A DNA stretch of 64,000 nt from positions 3,906,001 to 3,970,000 of the forward strand of contig NZ_CP065230.1 of NCBI RefSeq assembly GCF_015767635.1, read 5' to 3'. Numbering within the stretch: position 1 is the first letter of the stretch; each line of letters opens with the position of its first letter. The translations under genes were made by a program, and so were the position numbers. The DNA comes from Halomonas sp. A40-4 (GTDB taxonomy: Bacteria > Pseudomonadota > Gammaproteobacteria > Pseudomonadales > Halomonadaceae). Under the pieces are notes generated by a model that was not told the DNA's origin, did not search any database, and saw only the letters and a list, made by a program, of their open reading frames with translations. Below, one piece after another: positions 1-6,898 of the stretch.

Positions 1-825
1 TGCCGCACTACCGCCCACCCCCGGCAGCATGCCGACGAAGGTACCTATAAATGAGGAGCGAACCAGGTTGGTCAAACGACCTTTGAAGATCGACATTGAG
101 AAACCGCTGCTCCCTTTGCCGAGCTTCACGCCTTCACCGGTCAGGTCATTCTTAACGCCTTTTTCGGCCTCAAGCAGAATTGTTGAGATACCAAAGATAC
201 CGATCAATACAGGCAGCAAAGAGAAGCCTTCAAACAGGTAAGGCTCCAAGAAATCAAACATCAGCCGCGTTTTGCCGTTGCCGCCATCAGAGGTGCTATA
301 GACGCCAACCAGGCTTAGCCAGATGCCGATCACGCCGCTGAAGATACCCACCAGCATGTTGCTGGAGAGTGAGGCAATCACGCTCAACGCAAGCAGAATG
401 ATCAGGAACTTCTCCACATAGGAGAATTTGATCGAGAAATCTGCCAGCACCGGCGCAAAAAAGAACAGCACGGCCGCACTGATAAGACCGCCGACCACTG
501 AGGCGATGACGCTGACCCGAAGGGCCTTCTCGCCCTCACCTTTCTGGGCCATCGGGTAGCCATCGAAGGTGGTGGTGATAGACGAGGGGGTGCCGGGAAT
601 ATTAATCAGAATCGCCGGCACCATACCGCCCGATATTCCCCCTACATACAGGCCAAGCAACAGCGCCAAGCCGTGGTTAAGGCCCAGGGCGTAGGTCAAC
701 GGGAGACACACGGCTACCGCCATAGTCGCCGTCATGCCGGGTATTGCGCCAAAAATAATGCCGACCAGGGCGCCCAAAGCAGCAAGAAGGAAAAACGTTA
801 GATCAAGAAGTGACAAAAATTCCAT
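1..825 (-). CDS. tctA: Tripartite tricarboxylate transporter large permease TctA, N-terminal part (runs off the window)
   Basis: The first 275 residues of a TctA-family permease; the gene continues past the left edge, and the family is normally about 500 residues. It is the large membrane subunit of a secondary, binding-protein-dependent carboxylate uptake system. Visible features are long hydrophobic helices, the conserved early segment with GAIPGMTATMAVA and LPLTYAL, a PAILINIPGTPSS loop, and a second glycine-rich loop (GMLPGVGG) where the window cuts it off. The ATG at 825 is 18 nt after the tctB stop, so it is the last visible gene of a kdgD-tctC-tctB-tctA transcript. Family assignment is firm; the substrate is inferred from kdgD to be a sugar acid. 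Confidence 0.93.
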   Translation of the reverse strand, partial: MEFLSLLDLTFFLLAALGALVGIIFGAIPGMTATMAVAVCLPLTYALGLNHGLALLLGLYVGGISGGMVPAILINIPGTPSSITTTFDGYPMAQKGEGEKALRVSVIASVVGGLISAAVLFFFAPVLADFSIKFSYVEKFLIILLALSVIASLSSNMLVGIFSGVIGIWLSLVGVYSTSDGGNGKTRLMFDFLEPYLFEGFSLLPVLIGIFGISTILLEAEKGVKNDLTGEGVKLGKGSSGFSMSIFKGRLTNLVRSSFIGTFVGMLPGVGGSAA

Positions 826-843
826 GGGGGGCTCTCACTTCGG

Positions 844-1287
844 TCACGGCAGGGTGATTTTAAAAAGCTTGGCCAGGACGAACCAAGCCACGCTGGGCGC
901 AACAATGGCGGTGATCACCGCAGTGGTCACCGCCTTTTTTGTCCACTCATGCATGTACATCAATGCCATGAGCAAGACGAAAACCATCGAGACGAACAGG
1001 AAACCGTAACCCGTATAGGGAAACATATTGCCCACGAACGCCATCAGATAGAAATACGCCACCATCAAGGCAAGAGTACCGAAGAAGCGGAAGCTATCCA
1101 TGGACTCACCGATAATCGGCAAGGTGCGCTCGCCGCGCTTTACAGCGGCCAAAAAAGGAATTGTCTTTGTCACTAACACGGCAAGGAACAGCAGCGCCAA
1201 CACCCAATGAATAATCATCGGGAAGAACAAATGGGACGTCTCGAAATCGATCGAGATGCTAAGCAGACTTGACAGACCTGATTCCAT
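844..1287 (-). CDS. tctB: Tripartite tricarboxylate transporter small permease TctB
   Basis: 147 residues with four predicted membrane segments (about residues 23-45, 68-90, 95-110 and 118-140), the usual size and topology of the TctB (DUF1468) small subunit that partners TctA. The sequence is poorly conserved, as is normal for TctB, so position between tctC and tctA supports the call as much as the sequence. It starts 106 nt after the binding-protein gene and ends 18 nt before tctA, consistent with one leftward operon. Confidence 0.87.
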   Translation of the reverse strand: MESGLSSLLSISIDFETSHLFFPMIIHWVLALLFLAVLVTKTIPFLAAVKRGERTLPIIGESMDSFRFFGTLALMVAYFYLMAFVGNMFPYTGYGFLFVSMVFVLLMALMYMHEWTKKAVTTAVITAIVAPSVAWFVLAKLFKITLP

Positions 1288-1393
1288 AACAGCTCCGATA
1301 TAGGCAGCAGGCTATCCTGGCCTATCGTGGTTCTATAGTGCTTTATGTCTGATGGCGATAGCACCGACACTCATGTGCCGGTGCCTGAATCGC

Positions 1394-2449
1394 TTACTTG
1401 ATGTTTTCGATAATGCCTTCGTAGCGTGCCATCTTGTCTTGCAGGTACTCAGACGCTTCATCAGAAGGCTTGAAGTTAGGAATGAAGAATGCGTTCTTTT
1501 GTGTTTCTTGAATCTCGCCTTCCTCGTAGATTTCTGCTAAAGCTTCATCGATCTGCTCAACGATGGCGGGATCCATATCCTTGTTATAAAGGAAGAAGAA
1601 CTCTTTATCGAAGGTGAAGTTTTCGTCATCACCCATCGTGACATTGACGTTAGGCTCAACGTATTCCAGTAGCTGTTCACGAGTGGTTTGACCCAGGCCC
1701 TCTTCTGGCGCCTGTTCAATCGTCTGTTCGCGGGCTGTCAACCAGACAAATCGCATGGCCTTTTGATCATCTTCGGGCAAGCGCGTGTATTGCTCGTTAG
1801 CCTGCACTGTACCGTTAATCACGTCAGCTTGGTCATCGAAAAGCTGCTGATTCTTGTCTGACTGGGATCCGGTATTGACCGCCACCAGGTTGTCTTCCTG
1901 ACCAGGATGCTCAATCGCAATGGCATTTTTTAATGCACTAAAACCGATTTCCGAGACACCGCCAGGCTGGATTGCGACGCGTACCGTCTCTCCTTCACCT
2001 ACCGCCGCAATAATGTCGTTAAGGGTTTCGTACGGAGAGTCTTTGGGCACCAAGTAGGCATTGCCTGGGTTAATAGCCACTGTCGGGCCCACGGTATATT
2101 TTTCAAAAATATTGTCGTAGCCCTCCACACCATACAAGTAACCCAAGTAGGACTGGTCATGGAAAATCATCAGCGTATTACCGCGGGAATCGCGATCCAA
2201 TGTCCGGAAAGCGGAATTCGCGCCAACCGCATCAACCTTCATGTTCAGGTCCAGTTTTTCGGATAATGCATCCGCGACAATGCTGGAGTTCTGATAGGTA
2301 TCACCACCGGTCGACGTAGAGCCGATGACCACCCGAACATTGCCACGCAAAGGGCCATCCTGAGCCAAGGCAACACCCGAACCAACGGTCATTGATGCCA
2401 TCAAGGCGGCCGAACCCAGTCCAGCTAGCGCTTTCTTAGATACCAACAT
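1394..2449 (-). CDS. Tripartite tricarboxylate transporter periplasmic binding protein (TctC-like)
   Basis: 351-residue exported binding protein. A Sec signal peptide covers about residues 1-29 (KK near the start, hydrophobic core, ALAQ-D cleavage). The mature part starts with VRVVIGSTSTGGDTYQNSS, the ligand-binding loop region of TctC/BugT-type proteins, followed by acidic helices typical of a halophile's periplasm. The ATG at 2449 follows GAGGTGAAGC. It lies 57 nt downstream of kdgD and upstream of tctB and tctA. It is a divergent TctC, so the ligand cannot be read from sequence; by context it is probably an aldarate or related sugar acid. Without neighbours it could be taken for a generic TTT binding protein. 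Confidence 0.85.
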   Translation of the reverse strand: MLVSKKALAGLGSAALMASMTVGSGVALAQDGPLRGNVRVVIGSTSTGGDTYQNSSIVADALSEKLDLNMKVDAVGANSAFRTLDRDSRGNTLMIFHDQSYLGYLYGVEGYDNIFEKYTVGPTVAINPGNAYLVPKDSPYETLNDIIAAVGEGETVRVAIQPGGVSEIGFSALKNAIAIEHPGQEDNLVAVNTGSQSDKNQQLFDDQADVINGTVQANEQYTRLPEDDQKAMRFVWLTAREQTIEQAPEEGLGQTTREQLLEYVEPNVNVTMGDDENFTFDKEFFFLYNKDMDPAIVEQIDEALAEIYEEGEIQETQKNAFFIPNFKPSDEASEYLQDKMARYEGIIENIK

Positions 2450-2506
2450 GCTTCACCTCATTCGGTCATTGTAAATTTGTTATGGTCTTGCGGTTTGAGA
2501 AGGAAT

Positions 2507-3418
2507 TTACTTGGCGTTATCGATTAGTTGCTTAAGCTGCCGACATTCGTCAGCGGTAGGCATCGTTAAAGGCGCGCGAACCTTTCCAGCCGGGCGGCCA
2601 ATAATATCGGCACCAGCTTTGATCAGGCTCACGGCATACCCGGCTTTTTGATCCCGCAAATCGATAAACGGAATAAAAAACTCTTGGGTAATTTGCTTAA
2701 CGACACGGCTGTCCCCTGCGCGGAGGGCTCGATAGAAAGCCACCGCCATATCGGGAACAAAATTGAAAACGGCCGAGGAATAGGTATTAACACCGATGGA
2801 AAGATACGCTTCGGCGAAAATCTCGGCGGTAGGCACGCCACCGATATAGGTCAGGCGGTCGCCCACGGTCTTGACGATCTTGTTCAGCGCTTGAATATCG
2901 CCTTTGCCGTCCTTCAGGCCAATCAGGTTCGGGCAGGCATCCGCCAGCGCCTGAACAGACGTCGCATTGAGAATGCCGTTACCGCGGTTGTAGTAGATAA
3001 CGTTAATTGCCGTTGAGTCACAAATTTGCCGGGCGTAATCGACCAGACCGTCTTGCGGGCACTCGGTCAGGTAGGGCGGCATCAGCAAAATGCCATCGGC
3101 GCCGGCCTCTTCCGCGGCACTGGCAAAGGCTTTACCTGTCGCCACGCTCAAACCGGCGCTGGCAATCACGGGAAGCTTGCCGTCAATGACCTCAACCGCC
3201 ACCTGAACGATACGGCGGTACTCTTCCAGCGATAGGTTGAAAAACTCACCGGTGCCGCCCGCCACAAACACGGCGGAAATATCATGGCTAATAAACCAGG
3301 CTAGCCGCTCACGGTAGCTGGCTTCATCAAACTGGCCGTTGTCATCGAAGTCAGTTATCGGGAACGAGAGCAGGCCATCACCGATCGCTTGTATTACGTC
3401 TTGTTTGGAAAACTTCAC
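2507..3418 (-). CDS. kdgD: 5-dehydro-4-deoxyglucarate dehydratase
   Basis: A DHDPS/NAL-superfamily aldolase fold that dehydrates and decarboxylates 5-keto-4-deoxyglucarate to 2-oxoglutarate semialdehyde in D-glucarate/galactarate breakdown. With the GTG at 3418 the protein is 303 residues, the normal KdgD length; GAGG sits 8 nt upstream of that GTG, whereas longer frames would add about 50 unrelated residues. Visible motifs are GLLSFPITDFD at the N-terminus, GGTGEF (54-59), the tyrosine pair in IYYNRGNG (about 142-143) and the Schiff-base lysine in GLKDGKGD (about 169). It heads the Tct transporter operon, suggesting uptake and catabolism of a sugar acid. The semialdehyde dehydrogenase that completes the route is not in the window. 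Confidence 0.93.
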   Translation of the reverse strand: MKFSKQDVIQAIGDGLLSFPITDFDDNGQFDEASYRERLAWFISHDISAVFVAGGTGEFFNLSLEEYRRIVQVAVEVIDGKLPVIASAGLSVATGKAFASAAEEAGADGILLMPPYLTECPQDGLVDYARQICDSTAINVIYYNRGNGILNATSVQALADACPNLIGLKDGKGDIQALNKIVKTVGDRLTYIGGVPTAEIFAEAYLSIGVNTYSSAVFNFVPDMAVAFYRALRAGDSRVVKQITQEFFIPFIDLRDQKAGYAVSLIKAGADIIGRPAGKVRAPLTMPTADECRQLKQLIDNAK

Positions 3419-3483
3419 GCCACCATCCTCATGCTTCCCTCGTTGAAGTGTGCCAACACCCATTCGCGAGGCTCTAAATCGTG

Positions 3484-3506
3484 ACAACCGTCTAGTTGTC
3501 ATACAT
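3484..3506. promoter_or_regulatory. Candidate GntR/FadR-type operator upstream of kdgD
   Basis: Two overlapping elements lie 66-88 nt upstream of the kdgD start: an inverted repeat ACAAC-N6-GTTGT (3484-3499), and TTGTCATACAT (3496-3506), which fits the FadR-subfamily GntR consensus TNGTNNNACNA except for the last base. Sugar-acid operons are often controlled by such regulators. No GntR gene is visible in the window, so the regulator is unknown and the call rests on pattern alone. Confidence 0.35.
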
Positions 3507-3747
3507 CGTACAAATGAGAATTTAAGCCTCATGATCCAATCAGGCAAGGCACATGGCACAAAATACAACCAAAGTTGAAGGCTGATCGCTTACGCTTCGG
3601 GTACCCCACTTAAGCCTATCGCACAGATAAACATCTGAATTGATAGTGACTTAGTGAGAAAAGACGAGGTTGTATAGCGGGATAAGAGAACTTGCTCACA
3701 ACGCCGGGCGGAGGCAGCGGTGTGGGTCAGTTGGGTGACCAAGGCCC

Positions 3748-3776
3748 AAAAAAGAAAGCCGCTCCAGGGGAGCGGC
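3748..3776 (-). terminator. Rho-independent terminator of sRNA copy 1
   Basis: On the minus strand an 8-bp stem GCCGCTCC/GGAGCGGC with a 3-nt loop is followed directly by TTTCTTTTTT. It ends the predicted sRNA and would also stop leftward read-through from ldhA. Confidence 0.85.
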
Positions 3777-3875
3777 AAAAGACCGTGACTAGCAATGAGA
3801 GGGAGAAACCATGACAGTCAACTGGCAATGATTGCCAACTCTGTCGTGGTCTGTGGCGTCTCATCAAACGCCACA
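3748..3875 (-). ncRNA. Predicted small RNA, copy 1 of a tandem pair (PrrF/RyhB-like architecture)
   Basis: About 128 nt, read leftward from a predicted start near 3874-3875. Order in the RNA: a 5' hairpin GTGGCGT-N8-ACGCCAC (3853-3874); a middle hairpin of 6 bp in this copy only (3823-3837); an unpaired pyrimidine-rich stretch with CATGG then TTTCTCCCTCTC (complement at 3797-3813); and a GC-rich terminator hairpin followed by U-rich sequence (3748-3776). A matching RNA lies at 5079-5206 with 6 differences, five of them within 3818-3839. The promoter just upstream has a Fur-like site. No open frame is shared by both copies. It lies between ldhA and kdgD; the rest of the gene-free stretch 3419-3985 shows only the kdgD operator. 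The RNA and its terminator are direct reading; Fur control and the PrrF/RyhB analogy are inference. Confidence 0.68.
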
Positions 3876-3880
3876 ATCAC

Positions 3881-3909
3881 AATGTAATAGTTCTCATTTA
3901 CACCGTCAA
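3881..3909 (-). promoter_or_regulatory. Sigma70-like promoter with Fur-like site, sRNA copy 1
   Basis: Minus-strand -35 TTGACG (3904-3909), 17-nt spacer, -10 TACATT (3881-3886). The spacer and -10 contain AATGAGAACTATTACATT (3881-3898), which resembles a Fur box. The 9-mer GAGAACTAT is also in the hemC promoter. The promoter is directly visible; Fur binding is inferred. Confidence 0.6.
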
Positions 3910-3985
3910 GTAAAATGCGAATGCTTTTTATTTAAAATCACAGAAAACCCTTTATCAATGATTCGGCAGCATAACGTCGGTTCGG

Positions 3986-4972
3986 TTATACCAGCCGATG
4001 CAATGTGCCATTTCCACTTTCAAAGGCATCAATATTCTCGAGCGTCGTCTCTGCAATATTGGTGAGCGCTTCGTCGGTAAAAAACGCCTGATGACCGGTA
4101 ATCAGCACGTTATGGAAGGTCGTAAGTCGCATAAACTGATCGTCATCGATCACGCCCTGGGACAAGTCTTCGAAGAACAGCTGCTCTTCTTCTTCGTAGA
4201 CATCCAACCCCAAGCGGCCAATTTTGCCGCTTTTTAACCCGGCGATCACCGCTTGAGTATCAACCACGCGTCCTCGCCCTGTGTTTATCAGCATAACCCC
4301 GGGCTTCATTTGGTCTATCGCTTTTTCATTGATCAGGTGATCAGTGTCAGGCGTCAACGGGCAGTGCAGTGAGATAATATCGGCATGCGCAAAGAGTATT
4401 TCCCGAGGGACATACTCCACAAACGCTTTGGCGTCTGGGTTTGGAAAAGGATCGCTGGCCAGAATACGGCAGCCAAAGCCATGCATGATATCGGCAAAGA
4501 TCAACCCAATATTGCCAGTTCCGATCACGCCTACGGTCTTGCCATGCAGGTCAAACCCCAACAAGCCGTCCAGGGAAAAGTTACCCTCGCGCACTCGATT
4601 GTAGGCACGGTAAGTCATTCGATTAAGACTTAGCACCAGGGCTACCGCGTGCTCCGCGACTGCATGGGGTGAATAGGCGGGCACACGTACGACGGTCATG
4701 CCCAATTGTTCGGCGGTCGCTAAGTCGACATGATTGAACCCCGCCGAGCGCAACGCCACCAGCCGTGTTCCGCTGTCGTGAAGAAGGTGTAGAACGGTGG
4801 AATCCAGATGGTCGTTCACAAACACGCAGACCCCTTCATAGCCTCTCGCCAGCATCGCCGTATCAGCGTTTAGACGCACGTCAAAAAAACTCAGCTCGTG
4901 ATGCTTGTCCTCATTGGCAAGGGTCAGAAAGGTTTGGTCATAAGGCTTGGCGCTAAACACAGCGATGCGCAT
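3986..4972 (-). CDS. ldhA: D-lactate dehydrogenase, fermentative type
   Basis: NAD-dependent D-2-hydroxyacid dehydrogenase that reduces pyruvate to D-lactate in the cytoplasm. From the ATG at 4972 (AGGAG 8 nt upstream) it is 328 residues and is collinear with E. coli LdhA (329). Shared blocks include the N-terminal [24 protein letters not shown], the Rossmann motif GTGNIG (151-156), NTGRGR with the catalytic Arg (about 233), LDVYEEEE with the Glu, LFFEDLSQ, and TGHQAF with the catalytic His (about 294). An upstream in-frame extension to 5056 lacks a ribosome site and is not conserved. The gene is monocistronic, flanked on both sides by the duplicated sRNA units: copy 2 ends 106 nt upstream of its start, and copy 1 lies just downstream. 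Confidence 0.93.
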   Translation of the reverse strand: MRIAVFSAKPYDQTFLTLANEDKHHELSFFDVRLNADTAMLARGYEGVCVFVNDHLDSTVLHLLHDSGTRLVALRSAGFNHVDLATAEQLGMTVVRVPAYSPHAVAEHAVALVLSLNRMTYRAYNRVREGNFSLDGLLGFDLHGKTVGVIGTGNIGLIFADIMHGFGCRILASDPFPNPDAKAFVEYVPREILFAHADIISLHCPLTPDTDHLINEKAIDQMKPGVMLINTGRGRVVDTQAVIAGLKSGKIGRLGLDVYEEEEQLFFEDLSQGVIDDDQFMRLTTFHNVLITGHQAFFTDEALTNIAETTLENIDAFESGNGTLHRLV

Positions 4973-5078
4973 GGCGGTTGCTCCTGTCGAGGTTTCAAGG
5001 TCAGCATAGGCAAAGCGCCTATTATCTGCCCGAACAGCGCAGGGCGTTGTTGGCAAGGATCAAGAAAGTGGTTATTAG

Positions 5079-5107
5079 AAAAAAGAAAGCCGCTCCAGAG
5101 GAGCGGC
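5079..5107 (-). terminator. Rho-independent terminator of sRNA copy 2
   Basis: The same 8-bp stem as copy 1 with loop AGA instead of AGG (plus strand), followed on the minus strand by TTTCTTTTTT. It would also end transcripts from the AEC-carrier gene. Confidence 0.85.
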
Positions 5108-5206
5108 AAAAGACCGTGACTAGCAATGAGAGGGAGAAACCATGACAGGAAAGTGGTAATGATTGCCAAATCTGTCGTGGTCTGTGGCGTCTCATCAAAC
5201 GCCACA
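5079..5206 (-). ncRNA. Predicted small RNA, copy 2 of the tandem pair
   Basis: Same 128-nt architecture as 3748-3875: 5' hairpin (5184-5205), conserved core whose complement GAGAGGGAGAAACCATG lies at 5128-5144, and a terminator (5079-5107). In this copy the middle hairpin is broken, because a C is mismatched with A (change at 5157), so the two RNAs may differ in part of their targets while sharing the core. It sits between the AEC-carrier gene, whose stop is 31 nt upstream of the -35 box, and ldhA. A minus-strand frame starting at 5274 reads through it, but the other copy has no start there and hits stops, so I do not call a protein. Confidence 0.68.
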
Positions 5207-5211
5207 ATCAC

Positions 5212-5240
5212 AATGTAATAGTTCTCATTTACCTCGTCAA
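5212..5240 (-). promoter_or_regulatory. Sigma70-like promoter with Fur-like site, sRNA copy 2
   Basis: -35 TTGACG (5235-5240), 17-nt spacer, -10 TACATT (5212-5217), with the same Fur-like AATGAGAACTATTACATT (5212-5229) as copy 1. Only two bases of the spacer differ between copies, next to the -35 box. Confidence 0.6.
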
Positions 5241-5270
5241 CACAAATACGAATATTTTTTATTTGCTTTT

Positions 5271-6188
5271 TCATCCGCTCGCCAATTGAAGCCAAACCGG
5301 TAGCGTCAGCATCGCCAGTAGCGTCTGACCGGTGATGATCGCAGCCATCAATTCGGCATCGCCACCCAGCTGGCGAGCCAGAATATACGCTGACGTCGCC
5401 GTGGGCAGTGCGGCAAACAACAGCGCGACGTCGCGACTCACCGTATCCAGGCCAACCAGCCACGCAAGCCCCAGCACTAACGCAGGCATCAGCAACAGCT
5501 TGACGCTGTTCGTCGCCAGCACGCCACGATCAACGCGCAGCAGCGCTGCCGGGCGCAATGCCACCCCCACAGCAACCAGCCCAAGCGGCAAGGCAGCACG
5601 GCCTAGTAGATCGACGGTATCGTGGCTCCAGCCCGGCAGCCCTATGCCGGAAAGATTCAACACAATACCCAGCAAGCACGCCAGAATCAGGGGGTTCTTG
5701 ATCAGTGCCATGATGCTTTTGCCAATGCTGGCGTTGCCGAGCGTGCCGGCGGCAACAAAGCTGGCCACGCACATGATATTGACCACTGGCACCATCAGCG
5801 CCACCGCCACGGCGGCGGTGGTGGCGCCGGCGCTGCCGTGCAGGGCCGCCGCCCCGGCAACGCCTACATAGGTATTGAAACGCACCGCGCCCTGAAACAC
5901 CGAGGTAAATGCCGCCGGCGTCAGCTTCAATCTTGCGCGCAGCCGCCAGAGCAGCAGCCCAAACGCGGCCATCGCGCCGAGCAGCACCAGCGCCAGGCGG
6001 GTCACCGGCACCTGGCTGACATCCGCTGTTGCCAGCGTCGCCACCAGCATGGCCGGGAAAAGCACAAAGTAGATCAGCCTCTCCATGTGCGGCCAGAACG
6101 TATCGCTGGGCCAGCGTTTGACGCCCAGCGCAGCGCCCAGCAAGATCAATAGAAACAGGGGGCCGAGGGCACCGCTAATGCTTGCCAT
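5271..6188 (-). CDS. AEC (auxin efflux carrier) family membrane transporter
   Basis: 305 residues with about ten predicted membrane segments in two five-helix halves, as in the AEC/MleP family that exports or exchanges organic acids and other small anions. Family-like features are a long N-terminal helix, FVLFPAMLVATLA, the middle NPLILACLLGIVLNLSGIGLP block after a loop, and the second-half LPTATSAYILARQLGGDAEL, close to the conserved PxAxxAYxxAxxxGxD region. The substrate cannot be read; ldhA next door makes a carboxylate a reasonable guess. The start at 6188 gives a usual length. Its stop (5271-5273) lies 31 nt from the sRNA copy 2 promoter. Confidence 0.88.
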   Translation of the reverse strand: MASISGALGPLFLLILLGAALGVKRWPSDTFWPHMERLIYFVLFPAMLVATLATADVSQVPVTRLALVLLGAMAAFGLLLWRLRARLKLTPAAFTSVFQGAVRFNTYVGVAGAAALHGSAGATTAAVAVALMVPVVNIMCVASFVAAGTLGNASIGKSIMALIKNPLILACLLGIVLNLSGIGLPGWSHDTVDLLGRAALPLGLVAVGVALRPAALLRVDRGVLATNSVKLLLMPALVLGLAWLVGLDTVSRDVALLFAALPTATSAYILARQLGGDAELMAAIITGQTLLAMLTLPVWLQLASG

Positions 6189-6304
6189 TGGACTTCCTTA
6201 TCCTTTTGTTGGCCCACGCCGTGACAGGTGCGGGTTTACTGTTACTATGAACATAGCTACCCAGTCGTCAATAGGGTCGAGTTCATCGCCTGCAGGGAGA
6301 TACC

Positions 6305-6898
6305 ATGGCCTATCCGAAACTATGGCTTGGTGTCGGCGCTGCCGCCGCACTGGTTGTGGCGAGTGGTGCCGTGTTCTACAAGGCCACGCTGACGCCGCAA
6401 AGCGACATGCCGCCTGGCGGTGAGATTGAACTGCCGTCCACCCGAGGCGACTTTTCGCTGTCCCAGCTTGCTGATGACCAGATTGCGCTGCTGTCGTTCG
6501 GCTATACCTATTGCCCTGACGTATGCCCTATGACGCAGTCGGTCAAGCGCCAGGCGCTGGCTGAGCTTTCAGCCTCGCAACGTGAAAAAGTGGTGCCTGT
6601 CATGGTCACCGTCGACCCCCAGCGCGATACCCTGAAACGGCTCGAAGAGTACCTGGCGTTTTTCGGCGAGGACTTTATCGGGGCCAGCGGCAACCAGGCC
6701 GAACTGAATGACGTGATGTCCCGTTACGGAGTCATTACGCGGCGCGTTGAGGCGCCCGACTCCGCCATCGAGTACACCATTGACCATAGCTCATCACTCT
6801 ACCTGGTCGACCGCGACGGCGATATCTTGCAACGTGTACTGTATTCGCCAACGCCTCAAGGGCTTACGGCTGCCCTATCGCATGAACTGGGTCGTTAA
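6305..6898 (+). CDS. Sco1/SenC/PrrC-family copper chaperone
   Basis: 197-residue membrane-anchored, periplasm-facing thioredoxin-like protein that delivers copper to the CuA site of cytochrome c oxidase. An N-terminal anchor covers residues 5-25. The copper ligands are CPDVC (Cys70, Cys74) and a His in IDHSSSLYLVD (about 161). FGYTYCPDVCP and VTVDPQRDT are typical of Sco. GGGAG lies 5 nt before the ATG. It is monocistronic; its TAA overlaps the convergent stop of the hydrolase gene by four bases (TTAA, 6895-6898). The start region AGGGAGATACCATG differs at one position from the complement of the sRNA core, making it a possible sRNA target. Confidence 0.92.
   Translation: MAYPKLWLGVGAAAALVVASGAVFYKATLTPQSDMPPGGEIELPSTRGDFSLSQLADDQIALLSFGYTYCPDVCPMTQSVKRQALAELSASQREKVVPVMVTVDPQRDTLKRLEEYLAFFGEDFIGASGNQAELNDVMSRYGVITRRVEAPDSAIEYTIDHSSSLYLVDRDGDILQRVLYSPTPQGLTAALSHELGR

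Larger units (their letters stand above)
3748..3909 (-). repeat. 162-bp direct repeat, copy 1 (promoter plus sRNA)
   Basis: Matches 5079-5240 in the same orientation without gaps, with 8 mismatches over 162 positions (offset 1331). Similarity runs from the T-tract of the terminator to the -35 hexamer and falls off sharply on both sides, so the duplicated unit is exactly promoter plus RNA. Confidence 0.9.
5079..5240 (-). repeat. 162-bp direct repeat, copy 2 (promoter plus sRNA)
   Basis: Partner of 3748-3909, same orientation, about 95% identical without gaps. Sequence beyond 5240 (into the AEC stop) and below 5079 does not continue the match. Confidence 0.9.

Noticed and set aside
3811..3831. 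Short plus-strand frames after AGGGAG in the two repeats (MTVNWQ and MTGKW), resembling leader peptides
   Set aside because: They are the complement of the sRNA core and antisense to its promoter; the two peptides differ, and no downstream plus-strand gene follows.
4924..5274. Minus-strand open frame beginning MKKQIKNIRICVDEV at 5274, overlapping the AEC stop by ATGA
   Set aside because: It runs through sRNA copy 2, its terminator and into the ldhA start. Copy 1 has no start codon there, is preceded by a TAA and stops early. Conservation follows promoter and RNA elements, not codons.
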